A DNA stretch of 64,000 bases from Ochrobactrum sp. BTU1 (GCA_018798825.1 CP076357.1:620001-684000); one strand, 5' to 3'. Counted from the first letter of the stretch, positions 43,322 through 52,078 are shown. Notes: generated from the sequence alone by a model not told the origin. Numbers and translations are program-made.

Positions 43322-44548
43322 TTGAAACACGCCTCTGTTACTGAAAAAAGAAAACTGAGAGAAGCTTTCCCTTACTGGCAAAAAACCCCGAATATTAGCG
43401 TGCGTTCGAAGCGCTATCCTACACGCCGACATTACGATGTGGTTGTGGTTGGTGGGGGCATCAGCGGCGCCCTCGTCGCCCATGCGTTAATCGATGGGAA
43501 GCGAACAATTGCCGTAATCGATCGCCAAAAGCCTGTGCTTGGAAGCACGATCGCAAGCACAGCCATGCTTCAGCACGAGATCGACGTTCCGCTTTATAAG
43601 TTAAAGAAAATGATCAAGGCTGAAGATGCAGAGCGGGTTTGGCTCCGATCTGCCGCCGGCGTCAAAGGGCTTATAGAGCTCGTCAAAAATCTTGATATTT
43701 CCTGTAGTATGCAACCCAAGAAAGCCCTTTACCTTGCAGGCGACGACTACGGGTCGCGAGCATTGATTTCTGAAGTGGAAGCGCGAAAGGCTATCGGTCT
43801 TGATGCTACACTGCTTGATCGTACTGCGCTTATGCGCAGATTTGGCGTTGATCGAGAGGCCGCAATAAAAAGCAATATTTCTGCTTCAGCCAATCCCGCT
43901 CAACTGGCAGCGGGGATTTTGCGGGTTTGCGAAAAGCAGGGCGTTGAGATTATCTCGGACACTGAGATTACCGACTTTGTCGAGATCAATCACAAGGTTG
44001 CGCTCGCAACTTCCATGGGAAACGTCCTCAGTACCTCGCATGTGGTGTTTTGCACCGGTTACGAGTTCCTAAAATCGCTGGCCAATAAAGAACACCAGAT
44101 TATATCAACCTGGGCGATCGCCAGCCGACAGGCCGCCAAGGCGCCGGAATGGCTGCGGGACTACCTGGTCTGGGAAGCCTCCGATCCCTATCTCTATTTC
44201 CGTAGCGGTCCCGATGGCAGGATTATTGCAGGTGGCGAAGATGAACCGTCAGACGACGCATTCGAAGATGAGAAAAAGCGCTCTCAGAAGAGTTCAACGA
44301 TTGCAAAAAAAGTCGGATCTTTGCTGGGATTTGACATGGGAAACCCCGATTACAGCTGGTCGGCAGCTTTCGGTTCAACGAAGCTCGGAACACCGATGAT
44401 CGGAGCGGTACCAGGTCATGCTAACGTCTATGCAGCAATGGGATATGGCGGAAACGGGATCACATTCAGCAAAATAGCCTCAGAGATTATTGCTTCGATG
44501 CTTGCAGGCAAGGACGACCCAGATGCCGATGTCTTTGCTTTCAGATGA
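43322..44548 (+). CDS. FAD-dependent oxidoreductase (DAO/glycine-oxidase-like)
   Basis: 408 residues from TTG 43322, which has AGGGAAG at good spacing; the open frame reaches TTG 43259. The N-terminal FAD-binding motif is VVVVGGGISGALVAHALIDG, followed by STAMLQHEID near the flavin. The C-terminal GAVPGHANVYAAMGYGGNGI is the second FAD-contact segment. Such enzymes oxidise amines, amino acids or sugars. The substrate is not predictable. It lacks the Rieske domain found in some relatives. No EcfG-type promoter precedes it. Confidence 0.82.
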   Translation: MKHASVTEKRKLREAFPYWQKTPNISVRSKRYPTRRHYDVVVVGGGISGALVAHALIDGKRTIAVIDRQKPVLGSTIASTAMLQHEIDVPLYKLKKMIKAEDAERVWLRSAAGVKGLIELVKNLDISCSMQPKKALYLAGDDYGSRALISEVEARKAIGLDATLLDRTALMRRFGVDREAAIKSNISASANPAQLAAGILRVCEKQGVEIISDTEITDFVEINHKVALATSMGNVLSTSHVVFCTGYEFLKSLANKEHQIISTWAIASRQAAKAPEWLRDYLVWEASDPYLYFRSGPDGRIIAGGEDEPSDDAFEDEKKRSQKSSTIAKKVGSLLGFDMGNPDYSWSAAFGSTKLGTPMIGAVPGHANVYAAMGYGGNGITFSKIASEIIASMLAGKDDPDADVFAFR

Positions 44549-44596
44549 GTTTTTTTAAAGGAAAACCCATTCCTGACCGTCCCAATGACGACTATT

Positions 44597-44621
44597 GGAA
44601 CTATTTTTGTGACAGTAAGTT
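44597..44621 (+). promoter_or_regulatory. EcfG-type promoter for the DUF3606 gene
   Basis: GGAAC (44597-44601), 17-base spacer, GTT (44619-44621), followed by A. It matches the general-stress GGAAC-N16/17-CGTT class apart from the C, about 105 bases before ATG 44727. Confidence 0.75.
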
Positions 44622-44726
44622 AGTCTTCAGATGTGTTTGCCCGTCTAATGGTAAAGCGCCGAGACACAAGTGTTGAATTTTATCCCGCAACGTGAAGTCA
44701 GACCCAACTGCAGGGGAATGAAGAGC

Positions 44727-44891
44727 ATGAATTCTAAAAGCACCGATCCACTCACCCAGGATGAAGATATCAAGTTTCTGGCGGAAAATACCGACCTTTC
44801 GCCCCTGCAAGCAAAAGATATGATCGAAAAACATGGTCGTGATCGCAAGGTACTCCTTGAGGAAGCCAAAAAATTCAAAGCAGAGAGCTAA
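44727..44891 (+). CDS. DUF3606 domain small protein
   Basis: 54 residues. The family pattern is DIKFLAENTDLSPLQAKDMI followed by HGRDRKVLLEEAKKFK. The frame is open further upstream; ATG 44727 or 44718 is likely, given the GGGGA before them. It has no signal peptide, and two helices are predicted. The family is common in rhizobia and linked to stress-response regulons, which agrees with the EcfG-type promoter upstream. Its molecular function is unknown. Confidence 0.82.
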   Translation: MNSKSTDPLTQDEDIKFLAENTDLSPLQAKDMIEKHGRDRKVLLEEAKKFKAES

Positions 44892-44930
44892 TCAGTTCCC
44901 TTTTTTTGGCAGCAGCCTTCATAACAGTTT

Positions 44931-45992
44931 TTACTGACTGGTTCCCACATGAAGGAGCCATTTCAACGTGATGCGTTCACCTTCGTCTAGCAGGGGTGCA
45001 ACGAGACGCTGCTTTGATGCAAGCTCAGCCTCGTCATGCAAAAGATCGTCTTCCCACTGTTTTAGAACCAAGGGATGAATATAAGAGCTTCGGCAGACCG
45101 CTCTGGTATTGCAAAGTTGCTGCGCGATTTTGTCGATCTCACAGTTAAGCATCTTTTTGCGTGCCGCGGTCGTCGACGGTCGCTCCAAAGCGATCAATCC
45201 TTTAAAGGCAGAGGATGTGGCAGCCCATGTTCTGAAATGCTTGGAGGTAAACTCCGCGTGGGTTGCATTGCGCAAATATGCGTTGATGTCTTGCGATGAT
45301 ATTGCGTGACGCTGTCCAGCCTCGTCAAGGTATTGAAATAACTGTTGTCCGGGCAGTTCTTGCAAGGAACGAATGATCTTCGAAATCCTTCTATCTGAGA
45401 TTTTCAAATTCCAGTCCTTGCCGGATTTCCCTTTGAATATAAGACGCAACTCACCGCTTTCTTCTCGAAGATGGCGGTTGCGCAAAGTGGTCACTCCAAA
45501 GCTTTTATTGTTACGCGCATAGTCGATATTTCCAACGCGCAGCAATAGCCGATCCATCAACCAAATGACGGTTGCAATGACCTTGTCGCGGCTAAATGCG
45601 CGTCGCCGCATATCCTTATCTACTCGTCGACGCAAATCACTGAGACCGCTTGCAAAACCGGCAAGATTTGCGAATTTTGAGTTTCCCTGCAAAAGGGTCC
45701 AATCCGCGTGATAGCGATATTGCTTTCGACCCCTAACGTCGCGCCCCGTCGCCTGAATATGACCTCTTGGATTTTGACAAATCCAAACATCCTTCCATGC
45801 GGGTGGGATGACTATTTTTGCGATACGCTCCTTGTCTTCAAACGAGAGAGCTGCACCTTTTGCGTTTAAATATTGAAACCCCTTGCCTCTTTTCAGGCGT
45901 CGAATGCCAGGTTCTTCGTCACTCACATAGACCAGTTCGCCCAGCGATAACATTTCTTCGTGCTCCGACGGCGGAGAAGTTCTCTCTAACAA
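44931..45992 (-). CDS. DNA topoisomerase IB (poxvirus/eukaryote-type)
   Basis: 353 residues. Key catalytic residues are visible: LLRVGNIDYARNN (Arg152), FKGKSGKDW (Lys about 189), KHFRTWAATSSAF (Arg254) and SSYIHPLVLKQW with nucleophile Tyr304. The N-terminal clamp has ADWTLLQGNSKFA. The enzyme relaxes supercoils through a 3'-phosphotyrosyl intermediate. The start is TTG 45992 with a strong GAGGTGA; ATG 45953 is the alternative. It is divergent from the first Ku gene, with candidate EcfG-type promoters for both between them. Confidence 0.9.
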   Translation of the reverse strand: MLERTSPPSEHEEMLSLGELVYVSDEEPGIRRLKRGKGFQYLNAKGAALSFEDKERIAKIVIPPAWKDVWICQNPRGHIQATGRDVRGRKQYRYHADWTLLQGNSKFANLAGFASGLSDLRRRVDKDMRRRAFSRDKVIATVIWLMDRLLLRVGNIDYARNNKSFGVTTLRNRHLREESGELRLIFKGKSGKDWNLKISDRRISKIIRSLQELPGQQLFQYLDEAGQRHAISSQDINAYLRNATHAEFTSKHFRTWAATSSAFKGLIALERPSTTAARKKMLNCEIDKIAQQLCNTRAVCRSSYIHPLVLKQWEDDLLHDEAELASKQRLVAPLLDEGERITLKWLLHVGTSQ

Positions 45993-46034
45993 ATTTCACC
46001 TCACCAAGGCAGCTGCGCTCAGACTGTCGCCACT

Positions 46035-46060
46035 AACTCTCGAGAGGCGTTGGAGGTTCC
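46035..46060 (-). promoter_or_regulatory. EcfG-type promoter candidate for topoisomerase IB
   Basis: On the minus strand GGAAC (46060-46056), 18-base spacer, GTT (46037-46035), then A. The spacer is one base longer than in most sites here. It is 43 bases from the TTG start. Confidence 0.55.
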
Positions 46061-46078
46061 TCAGAGTCATCGAAATGC

Positions 46079-46103
46079 GGAACCAAGCCCCGTTTTATGA
46101 GTT
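46079..46103 (+). promoter_or_regulatory. EcfG-type promoter for the first Ku gene
   Basis: GGAAC (46079-46083), 17-base spacer, GTT (46101-46103). It lies downstream of ATG 46075, which rules that codon out as the start and supports GTG 46132. Confidence 0.75.
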
Positions 46104-46131
46104 CACTTGGCGAGTGAGAAGGAGCAAGGTT

Positions 46132-46932
46132 GTGCCGAATGCTTTTTGGAAAGGCTATCTCAAGCTGTCGTTGGTGACTTGTGCCGTCGAACTGCGGCCA
46201 GCAACGAGCGAGAGTGAGAGAGTTCGATTTCACACCTTGAACGAGAAAACCGGCAATCGTGTGATAAGCCGTTACATTGATCAGGTCACAAAAAAGCCCG
46301 TGCGCGACGAGGATCAGGCTAAAGGCTATGAGAAGGCTGAGGGCGGATATATTATTCTCGATGATGATGAGTTGGAGCAGGTGGCGCTCGAGAGTACGAA
46401 AACCATTGATATCGATAAATTCGTGCCCCAGGACCGTATCGGGTGGATTTGGTATGATAAACCGCATTTCCTCACTCCCGCCGACAAAATTGGTGCCGAA
46501 GCTTTCGCGGTTATTCGTGAAGCCATGCACCAATCAGCCGTCTATGGCGTCGCGCGCTTGGTTATGTATCGGCGTGAACGTGCTGTATTATTAGAACCGC
46601 GTGAGCGTGGCATTGTGCTCTGGACACTTCGATATGGCGATGAAGTTCGAGATAAGCAGGAATACTTCGCTAAGATCGAAGACAAGGATCCGGAAAAGAA
46701 AATGTTTTCAATGGTCCGGAAATTAATTAAGGCCAATACCGAGGAATGGAACGGCGATGTTTTGCAGGACCCGGTTCAAAAAAACCTCAAGCGGATGATC
46801 GCCAACAAAAAGAAGAAAAAGAAAAACGTTCCTTCTACAAAGAAGGAGGACGCCTCCCCTAAAAGCGATGGCAAGGTGGTCAATATAATGGATGCTTTGC
46901 GTAAGAGCCTTGCAAAAGAAACCAAAGGATAA
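46132..46932 (+). CDS. ku: Ku DNA end-binding protein (first copy)
   Basis: 266 residues from GTG 46132, which has AAGGAG 7 bases upstream; the EcfG-type promoter lies between the upstream ATG 46075 and this start. Bacterial Ku signatures: WKGYLKLSLVTCAVEL at the start, HTLNEKTGNRVISRYID, VRDEDQAKGYEK, YYLAP-like segment WYDKPHFLTPADK and VLLEPRERGIVLWTLRY. A lysine-rich tail (ANKKKKKKN) follows. Ku bridges DNA ends for non-homologous end joining with LigD, which is not in this window. It is convergent with a second Ku gene. Confidence 0.93.
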   Translation: MPNAFWKGYLKLSLVTCAVELRPATSESERVRFHTLNEKTGNRVISRYIDQVTKKPVRDEDQAKGYEKAEGGYIILDDDELEQVALESTKTIDIDKFVPQDRIGWIWYDKPHFLTPADKIGAEAFAVIREAMHQSAVYGVARLVMYRRERAVLLEPRERGIVLWTLRYGDEVRDKQEYFAKIEDKDPEKKMFSMVRKLIKANTEEWNGDVLQDPVQKNLKRMIANKKKKKKNVPSTKKEDASPKSDGKVVNIMDALRKSLAKETKG

Positions 46933-47036
46933 TTGGGCGCGCAATTGCCCGTTAGACGGACCAGGCTCCCAAAAGAGGCTCCACGTTGTGAGGAAAATTC
47001 TAAGGTTGAAATAGATTAAAGTGACTAGCCAGATTC

Positions 47037-47867
47037 TCAGCTTGCCTTTTTTGTCGTGGATTTCTTGGAGGTTGATCGCGACTTCTCATTTCCACTCTTA
47101 AGGCCAGCGCTCTTGCGCAGTGCCTCCTTAAGATCAATAACAGTAGCTGATTTTGGCTCGGCAGGTTTCTTGAACGGTTTACCTGCCATCTTAGCCTTAA
47201 TAAGTTCTGCCAGGGCAGCATCGTAGCGATCATCGAAGGTGCCGGGGTCAAATTCTCCTAGTTTCGTCTTTATAATGTGGCCAGCAAGTTCAAGCATTTC
47301 CTTATCAAACTTGAAGGTTCCGAGATCTGAAAATGCGTCCCGCGCGGACCGCACTTCGTAATCGAAGTTGAGTGTGGTTGCGACAAGCCCATCGTCATAT
47401 GGACGGATCAGTAACTTTCTTGCCCGCCGGAAAAGGACTGCTTCGGCGACAGCTGCAACCTTTTCTGTACGCATACCCTCGCGGATTAGCGCGAAAGCCT
47501 CGTCGTCGTCGGTGGGAGCGAGATAATAGGGACGATCCAGATAAATATCGTCAATCGCATCGCATTTTACGAAATTGAGCACATTCAGCGTTTTATCGTT
47601 CTCAGGAAGTGCCGTCGCAATCTCTTCATCATCGAAGCTGACATAGTTTCCTGAGGATACTTCGTATCCCTTGATTTGCTCATCACGTGGCACAGGCTTC
47701 CCGGTGTCACTATCCACGAACTCACGGTTCAGTCTGTTCCCGGTCTTGCGATTGACCAGGTGAAAGGACACTCGGTCTGAAGTTGAAACCGCGGTGAAAA
47801 GCGCAACGGGGCATAAGAGCTGATCGACTTTTAGCTGGCCTTTCCAGTTTGCACGAGGCGACATCAT
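47037..47867 (-). CDS. ku: Ku DNA end-binding protein (second copy)
   Basis: 276 residues. It has the same core as the first copy (WKGQLKVDQLLCPVALF, HLVNRKTGNRLNREFVD, VPRDEQIKGYEV, YLDRPYYLAPTDDD) but is clearly diverged, with a Lys/Ser/Thr-rich tail (STSKKSTTKKAS). The ATG directly follows the TGA of a 40-residue membrane-protein gene, so the two are translated from one mRNA. Rhizobia often carry several Ku proteins that can act as heterodimers. Confidence 0.93.
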   Translation of the reverse strand: MMSPRANWKGQLKVDQLLCPVALFTAVSTSDRVSFHLVNRKTGNRLNREFVDSDTGKPVPRDEQIKGYEVSSGNYVSFDDEEIATALPENDKTLNVLNFVKCDAIDDIYLDRPYYLAPTDDDEAFALIREGMRTEKVAAVAEAVLFRRARKLLIRPYDDGLVATTLNFDYEVRSARDAFSDLGTFKFDKEMLELAGHIIKTKLGEFDPGTFDDRYDAALAELIKAKMAGKPFKKPAEPKSATVIDLKEALRKSAGLKSGNEKSRSTSKKSTTKKAS

Positions 47868-47990
47868 TCAAGCTCCGTCTTCATGAGAGGACATATTGCG
47901 TGTTTTGCCGAGATACCGGGCGTATAGGAACCCACACGCGACCAACAAGGGAAGCCCAAGCAACACAATCCAGATAAAAAGCGCTCCCAT
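47868..47990 (-). CDS. 40-residue membrane protein co-transcribed with Ku
   Basis: ATG 47990 has GAGGAG 6 bases upstream, and its TGA abuts the Ku start. The peptide has one transmembrane helix (ALFIWIVLLGLPLLVACGFL) and a basic, polar tail. An EcfG-type promoter lies about 40 bases upstream of the start. No family is recognised. The tight coupling to Ku is unexpected for a membrane peptide. Confidence 0.7.
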   Translation of the reverse strand: MGALFIWIVLLGLPLLVACGFLYARYLGKTRNMSSHEDGA

Positions 47991-48026
47991 TTTAAACTCC
48001 TCGATGTGACGGGGAAGTTTCGATTT

Positions 48027-48051
48027 AACCTTTATACCGCGTGATGGTTCC
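48027..48051 (-). promoter_or_regulatory. EcfG-type promoter for the small-membrane-protein/Ku operon
   Basis: Minus strand GGAAC (48051-48047), 17-base spacer, GTT (48029-48027), then A. It is 37 bases before ATG 47990. Confidence 0.75.
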
Positions 48052-48180
48052 AGAACTCGGCCATTTCTGCTGAACAAAAGGGCCGCGTGGGCGCTTGATG
48101 CCCAAAACAACAATCTGTTCCAATGGCAAGGCACTGCGTATGGCGTCTACCGCACCAAACCGACCATTTTCAGCTCTTTG

Positions 48181-48205
48181 GGAACGAAATCGGGCCACAG
48201 GCGTT
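48181..48205 (+). promoter_or_regulatory. EcfG-type promoter for the gene at 48237
   Basis: GGAAC (48181-48185), 17-base spacer with C before GTT (48203-48205), a full GGAAC-N16-CGTT match. It is 31 bases before ATG 48237 and excludes an upstream ATG at 48123. Confidence 0.78.
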
Positions 48206-48236
48206 TTGTACCAATTCTCGTATCGGGACGGTTACA

Positions 48237-48500
48237 ATGCAAAATATCGACAGCAAAGACAGGCTGATCCTCGCTCTGGCTTCACTTTTGCGGGCTGAGC
48301 GAGAAACGCGCGGCGCGCTGGAAGCTGCACTTGAAAACGATGATGTTTCGCCGGAGACTTTGCGTGCTATCCTGTCTGATCCGGTTCCGGTCATTACACA
48401 GGAAGACGTTGATTTTGCTGAGAAATTTGCGATGTCGAGGTATTTTTCGGACATCAACCGGAATGCGCAACGCGCCTTGACGGAAAAAGGGACGCAATAG
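48237..48500 (+). CDS. Hypothetical 87-residue stress-regulon protein
   Basis: 87 residues, helical and charged (SKDRLILALASLLRAERETR, then PETLRAILSDPVPVITQEDV). No signal peptide or membrane helix. The promoter position fixes the start at ATG 48237 rather than the longer frame from 48123. I do not recognise the family. Its promoter places it in the general stress regulon. Confidence 0.7.
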   Translation: MQNIDSKDRLILALASLLRAERETRGALEAALENDDVSPETLRAILSDPVPVITQEDVDFAEKFAMSRYFSDINRNAQRALTEKGTQ

Positions 48501-48681
48501 CGATGTAAGGAAGCAGACTAGAGGATGGCCCGTCGAACCCATTTTCATTCCACGGCCTCTTCATGCAGTTGCGGTCCACAAAAATCAAGCTAGTCTATAT
48601 CGAGCTCAATGACGTCACAGCTTTGCATCAATTATCGCTGTGTCTTATTCATTATGATTTATTTACTTTGGGGAGAAACAG

Positions 48682-50550
48682 GTGAGCGAGAAGGATAATT
48701 TGAAGGCTGCTTCATTGAGTTCGACATTGGAAGCATCGACGCCCGAGAACAAAGACATCACTCGATCTGTAACCTGCAAAGAATTGATGGAAACCATGGA
48801 CTGGACCACAAGCCCTCTCGGCCCAGTTGAACAATGGTCGCCAGAATTGCGCTCAACGCTTGACCTGATACTTCCTGCTCATGCCCAGATCGTCATTTTC
48901 TGGGGGCCTGAGTTCATAGCGCTCTATAATGACGCCTACAGCCCAACAATTGGCAACAAACACCCACAGGCTTTTGGTCGCCCGGCCCGCGAAAACTGGT
49001 CGGAATTGTGGGACGATCTTGGCCCATTGCTTGAGAATGTGATTGCGACCGGCGAGACATTCTCCGCGGAAAATAGAGCGTTTTATATTGAGCGATTTGG
49101 TTATCCCGAGACGGTCTATTTCGACATTTCCTACTCCCCAATCCAGGTATCAGAGAACGGGCCCATGGGAGTGCTTTGCATTGTGAACGAGACGACTAAA
49201 AAAGTCGTTGCAGAACGCCAGCTGGCGGAAAACCAGCAGCGACTGGAATTGGTTTTCTCCCAGACCGATGCCGGGATTGCCTTAAGTGATCGCTCGGGCC
49301 GCTTCATCAAGATCAATCCGCGCCTTTCGGAGATATCAGGATTCCATCATGAAACTCTCTTAGAGACCGGCCTCGCCAAATTGCTGGTTCCTGGGGACAT
49401 GGACGAGTACAATGCAGCACTTGAACGGCTTTTTTCATCGGGTGAAAGTTTCGTTCATGTGTTCAACCTTACCCAAGATGGCCAGCGTACATTGCCTGTC
49501 AGTTGTTCTGCCAGTCCGGTACGCGACGTTAATGGCACGATCACCCACGCGGTCTGGACTATCCTTGATGTGAGTGAACAGTTGCGGGCGCAAGCCTTGG
49601 AAAGCCAATTGGCAGCAATCGTTTCTTCGTCGCATGATGCCATTTTAAGCACCGACCTTGAAATGCGTATCTCGAGTTGGAACGAGGGTGCGCAGCGACT
49701 TTACGGTTACACGGCCGAAGAGGTTATCGGAAAAAAAGTGACTATGCTTTTACCGCCCGACCGATTGACCGAAGAAAACGATATTATAGAGCAAATCTCG
49801 AGCGGATCTCGCGTTGCTCCGCACGAGACTGTTCGTCTTCACAAGGACGGAACGCGATTGGACGTGCAGTTGACTGTTTCTCCCGTTCGCGACGGTGAAG
49901 GGAAGATTGTCGGCGCGTCAAAGACTGCACACGACATAAGTGACAAGCGCAAAGCCCGTGAACTGCAACAGGCGATCCTGCTTGAAATGAAGCACCGCGT
50001 TAAAAATGTTCTGGCTACTGTCCAGGCACTTGCACGGCAGACTTTTCGCAATGATACCCATAAGGCTGCGTATGAAACCTTCGAGGCCCGTCTTGCAGCG
50101 ATGGCGAGAACCCACGACATTCTGGCGGCCGACGGCTGGCAGGCCGCAAAGCTAAACGAGATTATTGAGCAGGCACTTTTGCCTTTCGGCCCAAATAATT
50201 TCACAGTTAATGGCCCATCCGTTATCGTTTCATCGCGCGCGGCAATGGCCTTCTCACTTGGACTGCACGAACTGGCCACCAATGCGTCGAAATACGGCGC
50301 TCTTTCGGTTTCAGGTGGCCGGGTTAACGTTAACTGGCACGTCGATCTTGAGCAACAGCGCCTGCATTTCGCATGGACTGAACAAGACGGTCCACCCGTT
50401 ATGAAGCCTAAAGACGCAGGATTTGGCACGAAACTCATCCGGGGCGTACTGGCTGCGGAAATCGACGGCGTGGTGGAACTAAACTACAACGCTCAGGGCT
50501 TTGTCTGCTCCATCTCGACAGCGCTTAGCAAAATTTCGCAAATCGATTAA
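48682..50550 (+). CDS. Multi-PAS HWE-family sensor histidine kinase
   Basis: 622 residues from GTG 48682, with GGGGAGA upstream. There are three PAS regions: about 40-170 (WTTSPLGPVEQWSPELRSTL start), 180-300 (LVFSQTDAGIALSDRSGRF) and 305-425 (AIVSSSHDAILSTDLEMRIS). The HWE kinase core has H-box EMKHRVKNVLATVQALARQ at about 434 and LHELATNASKYGALS as N box. There is no membrane helix, so it is cytoplasmic. In alphaproteobacteria such kinases feed the PhyR-NepR-EcfG pathway. Its place in a GGAAC-promoter island suggests that role here. Confidence 0.9.
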   Translation: MSEKDNLKAASLSSTLEASTPENKDITRSVTCKELMETMDWTTSPLGPVEQWSPELRSTLDLILPAHAQIVIFWGPEFIALYNDAYSPTIGNKHPQAFGRPARENWSELWDDLGPLLENVIATGETFSAENRAFYIERFGYPETVYFDISYSPIQVSENGPMGVLCIVNETTKKVVAERQLAENQQRLELVFSQTDAGIALSDRSGRFIKINPRLSEISGFHHETLLETGLAKLLVPGDMDEYNAALERLFSSGESFVHVFNLTQDGQRTLPVSCSASPVRDVNGTITHAVWTILDVSEQLRAQALESQLAAIVSSSHDAILSTDLEMRISSWNEGAQRLYGYTAEEVIGKKVTMLLPPDRLTEENDIIEQISSGSRVAPHETVRLHKDGTRLDVQLTVSPVRDGEGKIVGASKTAHDISDKRKARELQQAILLEMKHRVKNVLATVQALARQTFRNDTHKAAYETFEARLAAMARTHDILAADGWQAAKLNEIIEQALLPFGPNNFTVNGPSVIVSSRAAMAFSLGLHELATNASKYGALSVSGGRVNVNWHVDLEQQRLHFAWTEQDGPPVMKPKDAGFGTKLIRGVLAAEIDGVVELNYNAQGFVCSISTALSKISQID

Positions 50551-50713
50551 CGCAGAAGTGCACGAGAAACAGTGTGCTCGCCAGAATGTGAGTAATGGCT
50601 TGTGCCGTTACGAAAGAGTTCACTTGCAAACCAAGATGAACATTGGCGCAGTCCCGCTCAAAATTCTCAACGTCAGACAGAAATCGTTTTTGACAAAAAA
50701 ACGCTGAATGAAG

Positions 50714-50738
50714 GAAACATTTTTCTTCCTAGACGGTT
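50714..50738 (+). promoter_or_regulatory. EcfG-type promoter, variant -35, for the DUF892 gene
   Basis: GAAAC (one mismatch to GGAAC), 17-base spacer, GTT (50736-50738), 64 bases before ATG 50803. It is the only site in the island whose -35 deviates. Confidence 0.5.
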
Positions 50739-50802
50739 TGGTGGCTGCCCGCATGTATGAAGCCTGCGGCTAATGCTACCAAGCTTGTAAGGAGAAGTTC
50801 CG

Positions 50803-51306
50803 ATGGCCAGAACGAAAGAACGTAATCTTGAAGATCTCTTCTATGATACGCTCAAAGACATCTATTACGCAGAAAGAAAAATCCTGAAGACGCTTCCTAA
50901 GATGGCACGCGCTGCTGCAGACGAAAAATTGAAACTTGCTTTTGAGAAGCACCGCGAGCAAACGGAAACGCATGTCGAACGCTTACAGCAAGTGTTCGAG
51001 ATTCTTGGCAAACGCGCGCAGGGTAAGACTTGTGATGCGATTGAAGGGATCATCGCAGAAGGTGAGGAAATCATGGAGGAGTTCTCCGATAGTCCTGCGC
51101 TGGACGCGGGCCTTATTTCTTCAGCTCAGGCGGTGGAGCACTATGAGATTACTCGTTATGGCACCCTGAAGCGCTGGGCAGAGACTTTGGGCTACAAGGA
51201 TGCGGCGAAGCTGCTTGATGCCACTTTGCAGGAGGAAGGTCAGACCGATAAGGATCTGACGGGTCTTGCTGAGACTTCGGCCAATAGGACTGCCCAAGCT
51301 GCATAA
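50803..51306 (+). CDS. DUF892 (YciF-type) ferritin-like stress protein
   Basis: 167 residues. The family start is NLEDLFYDTLKDIYYAERKI, then LKLAFEKHREQTETHVERLQ, and later QAVEHYEITRYGTLKRWAE; these helices carry the Glu/His di-metal ligands. ATG 50803 has AAGGAG. E. coli YciF and YciE belong here and are stress-induced, but their catalytic role is unclear. A stable hairpin follows the gene. Confidence 0.9.
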   Translation: MARTKERNLEDLFYDTLKDIYYAERKILKTLPKMARAAADEKLKLAFEKHREQTETHVERLQQVFEILGKRAQGKTCDAIEGIIAEGEEIMEEFSDSPALDAGLISSAQAVEHYEITRYGTLKRWAETLGYKDAAKLLDATLQEEGQTDKDLTGLAETSANRTAQAA

Positions 51307-51323
51307 GCTAAGAGATGGCAAAC

Positions 51324-51354
51324 ATCGGATCGGATGGTGACCATCTGATCCGAT
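51324..51354 (+). terminator. Hairpin after the DUF892 gene
   Basis: A 14-bp stem, ATCGGATCGGATGG with CCATCTGATCCGAT (one G-T pair), and a TGA loop, 17 bases after the stop. It lacks a T-run but is strong. Confidence 0.6.
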
Positions 51355-51433
51355 CTGTCCAATTCCTTTCGCAATGTGGGCGGGTGAACTGATTTCGCCT
51401 ATTTATTGGGACGCGCACGCAAGGAGAATTGTC

Positions 51434-52078
51434 ATGGTCTTCGTTACAGGACTTTTCGACACCTATGATGAAGCTGCTAACGCAGTGCATGCGCTTGCAG
51501 AGGCGGGAATTGCGGAAGAGGACACTTGTCTTGTAACGAACAACTTCTCTCAGTGCTCAGGAGAGGTGGCTCAGGGCGACAACTCTAGTTTTGCGCATGA
51601 GACCCCTTCGGGACCCTTGTCGACACAGTTAGCTGAGGGCCAGAAATGCAAAACCCTCTCCGCAGTTGGACTTGTCGTACTCCCAGGGATCGGCCAGATT
51701 GCAGCCTACGGCTTTCTGACGGCTTCGCTCGCCAGTCTCGCTGGCGCATTCAGCGCTGAGGCGGCGACAGGCAACCTTGTGGACACTCTCGTGCAAAACG
51801 GAATATCCGAACGAAGCGCGCACACTGTGTGTGAGGCGTTACGACGGGGCAGTACATTAGTCATCGTGAGATGTAGTGAAAAAGAACAAAAGATTGCCGA
51901 AGCGACGCTCGATGATTGGGCCCGGATCAACATTGATGCACGCCGTGATAGCTATATCGCAGAGGGATGGACGTTTTTCGACCATTTAAAACCAGCCATG
52001 AGCACTGATGAACTTCAGCGGGATCAACGGCTGAGATTGCAGGGTTACGAAAGATTTCCTCCGCAGAGCCGTTCCTAA
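51434..52078 (+). CDS. General-stress-protein-like protein (YflT-type N-terminus), paralogue of the gene at 60384
   Basis: 214 residues. FVTGLFDTYDEAANAVHALA at the start and NIDARRDSYIAEGWTFFDHL at the end match the protein encoded at 60384-60962, with a hydrophobic, glycine-containing middle (VGLVVLPGIGQIAAYGFLTA). ATG 51434 has AAGGAG. These proteins resemble Bacillus general stress proteins of the GSP17M/YflT group. The central hydrophobic part may insert in or contact membranes. No own EcfG-type promoter is visible; read-through from DUF892 is possible despite the hairpin. Confidence 0.78.
   Translation: MVFVTGLFDTYDEAANAVHALAEAGIAEEDTCLVTNNFSQCSGEVAQGDNSSFAHETPSGPLSTQLAEGQKCKTLSAVGLVVLPGIGQIAAYGFLTASLASLAGAFSAEAATGNLVDTLVQNGISERSAHTVCEALRRGSTLVIVRCSEKEQKIAEATLDDWARINIDARRDSYIAEGWTFFDHLKPAMSTDELQRDQRLRLQGYERFPPQSRS

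Noticed and set aside
46075..46131. Longer N-terminus of Ku copy 1 from ATG 46075
   Set aside because: The GGAAC-type promoter lies downstream of this ATG, and GTG 46132 has an ideal ribosome-binding site and the family-typical N-terminus.
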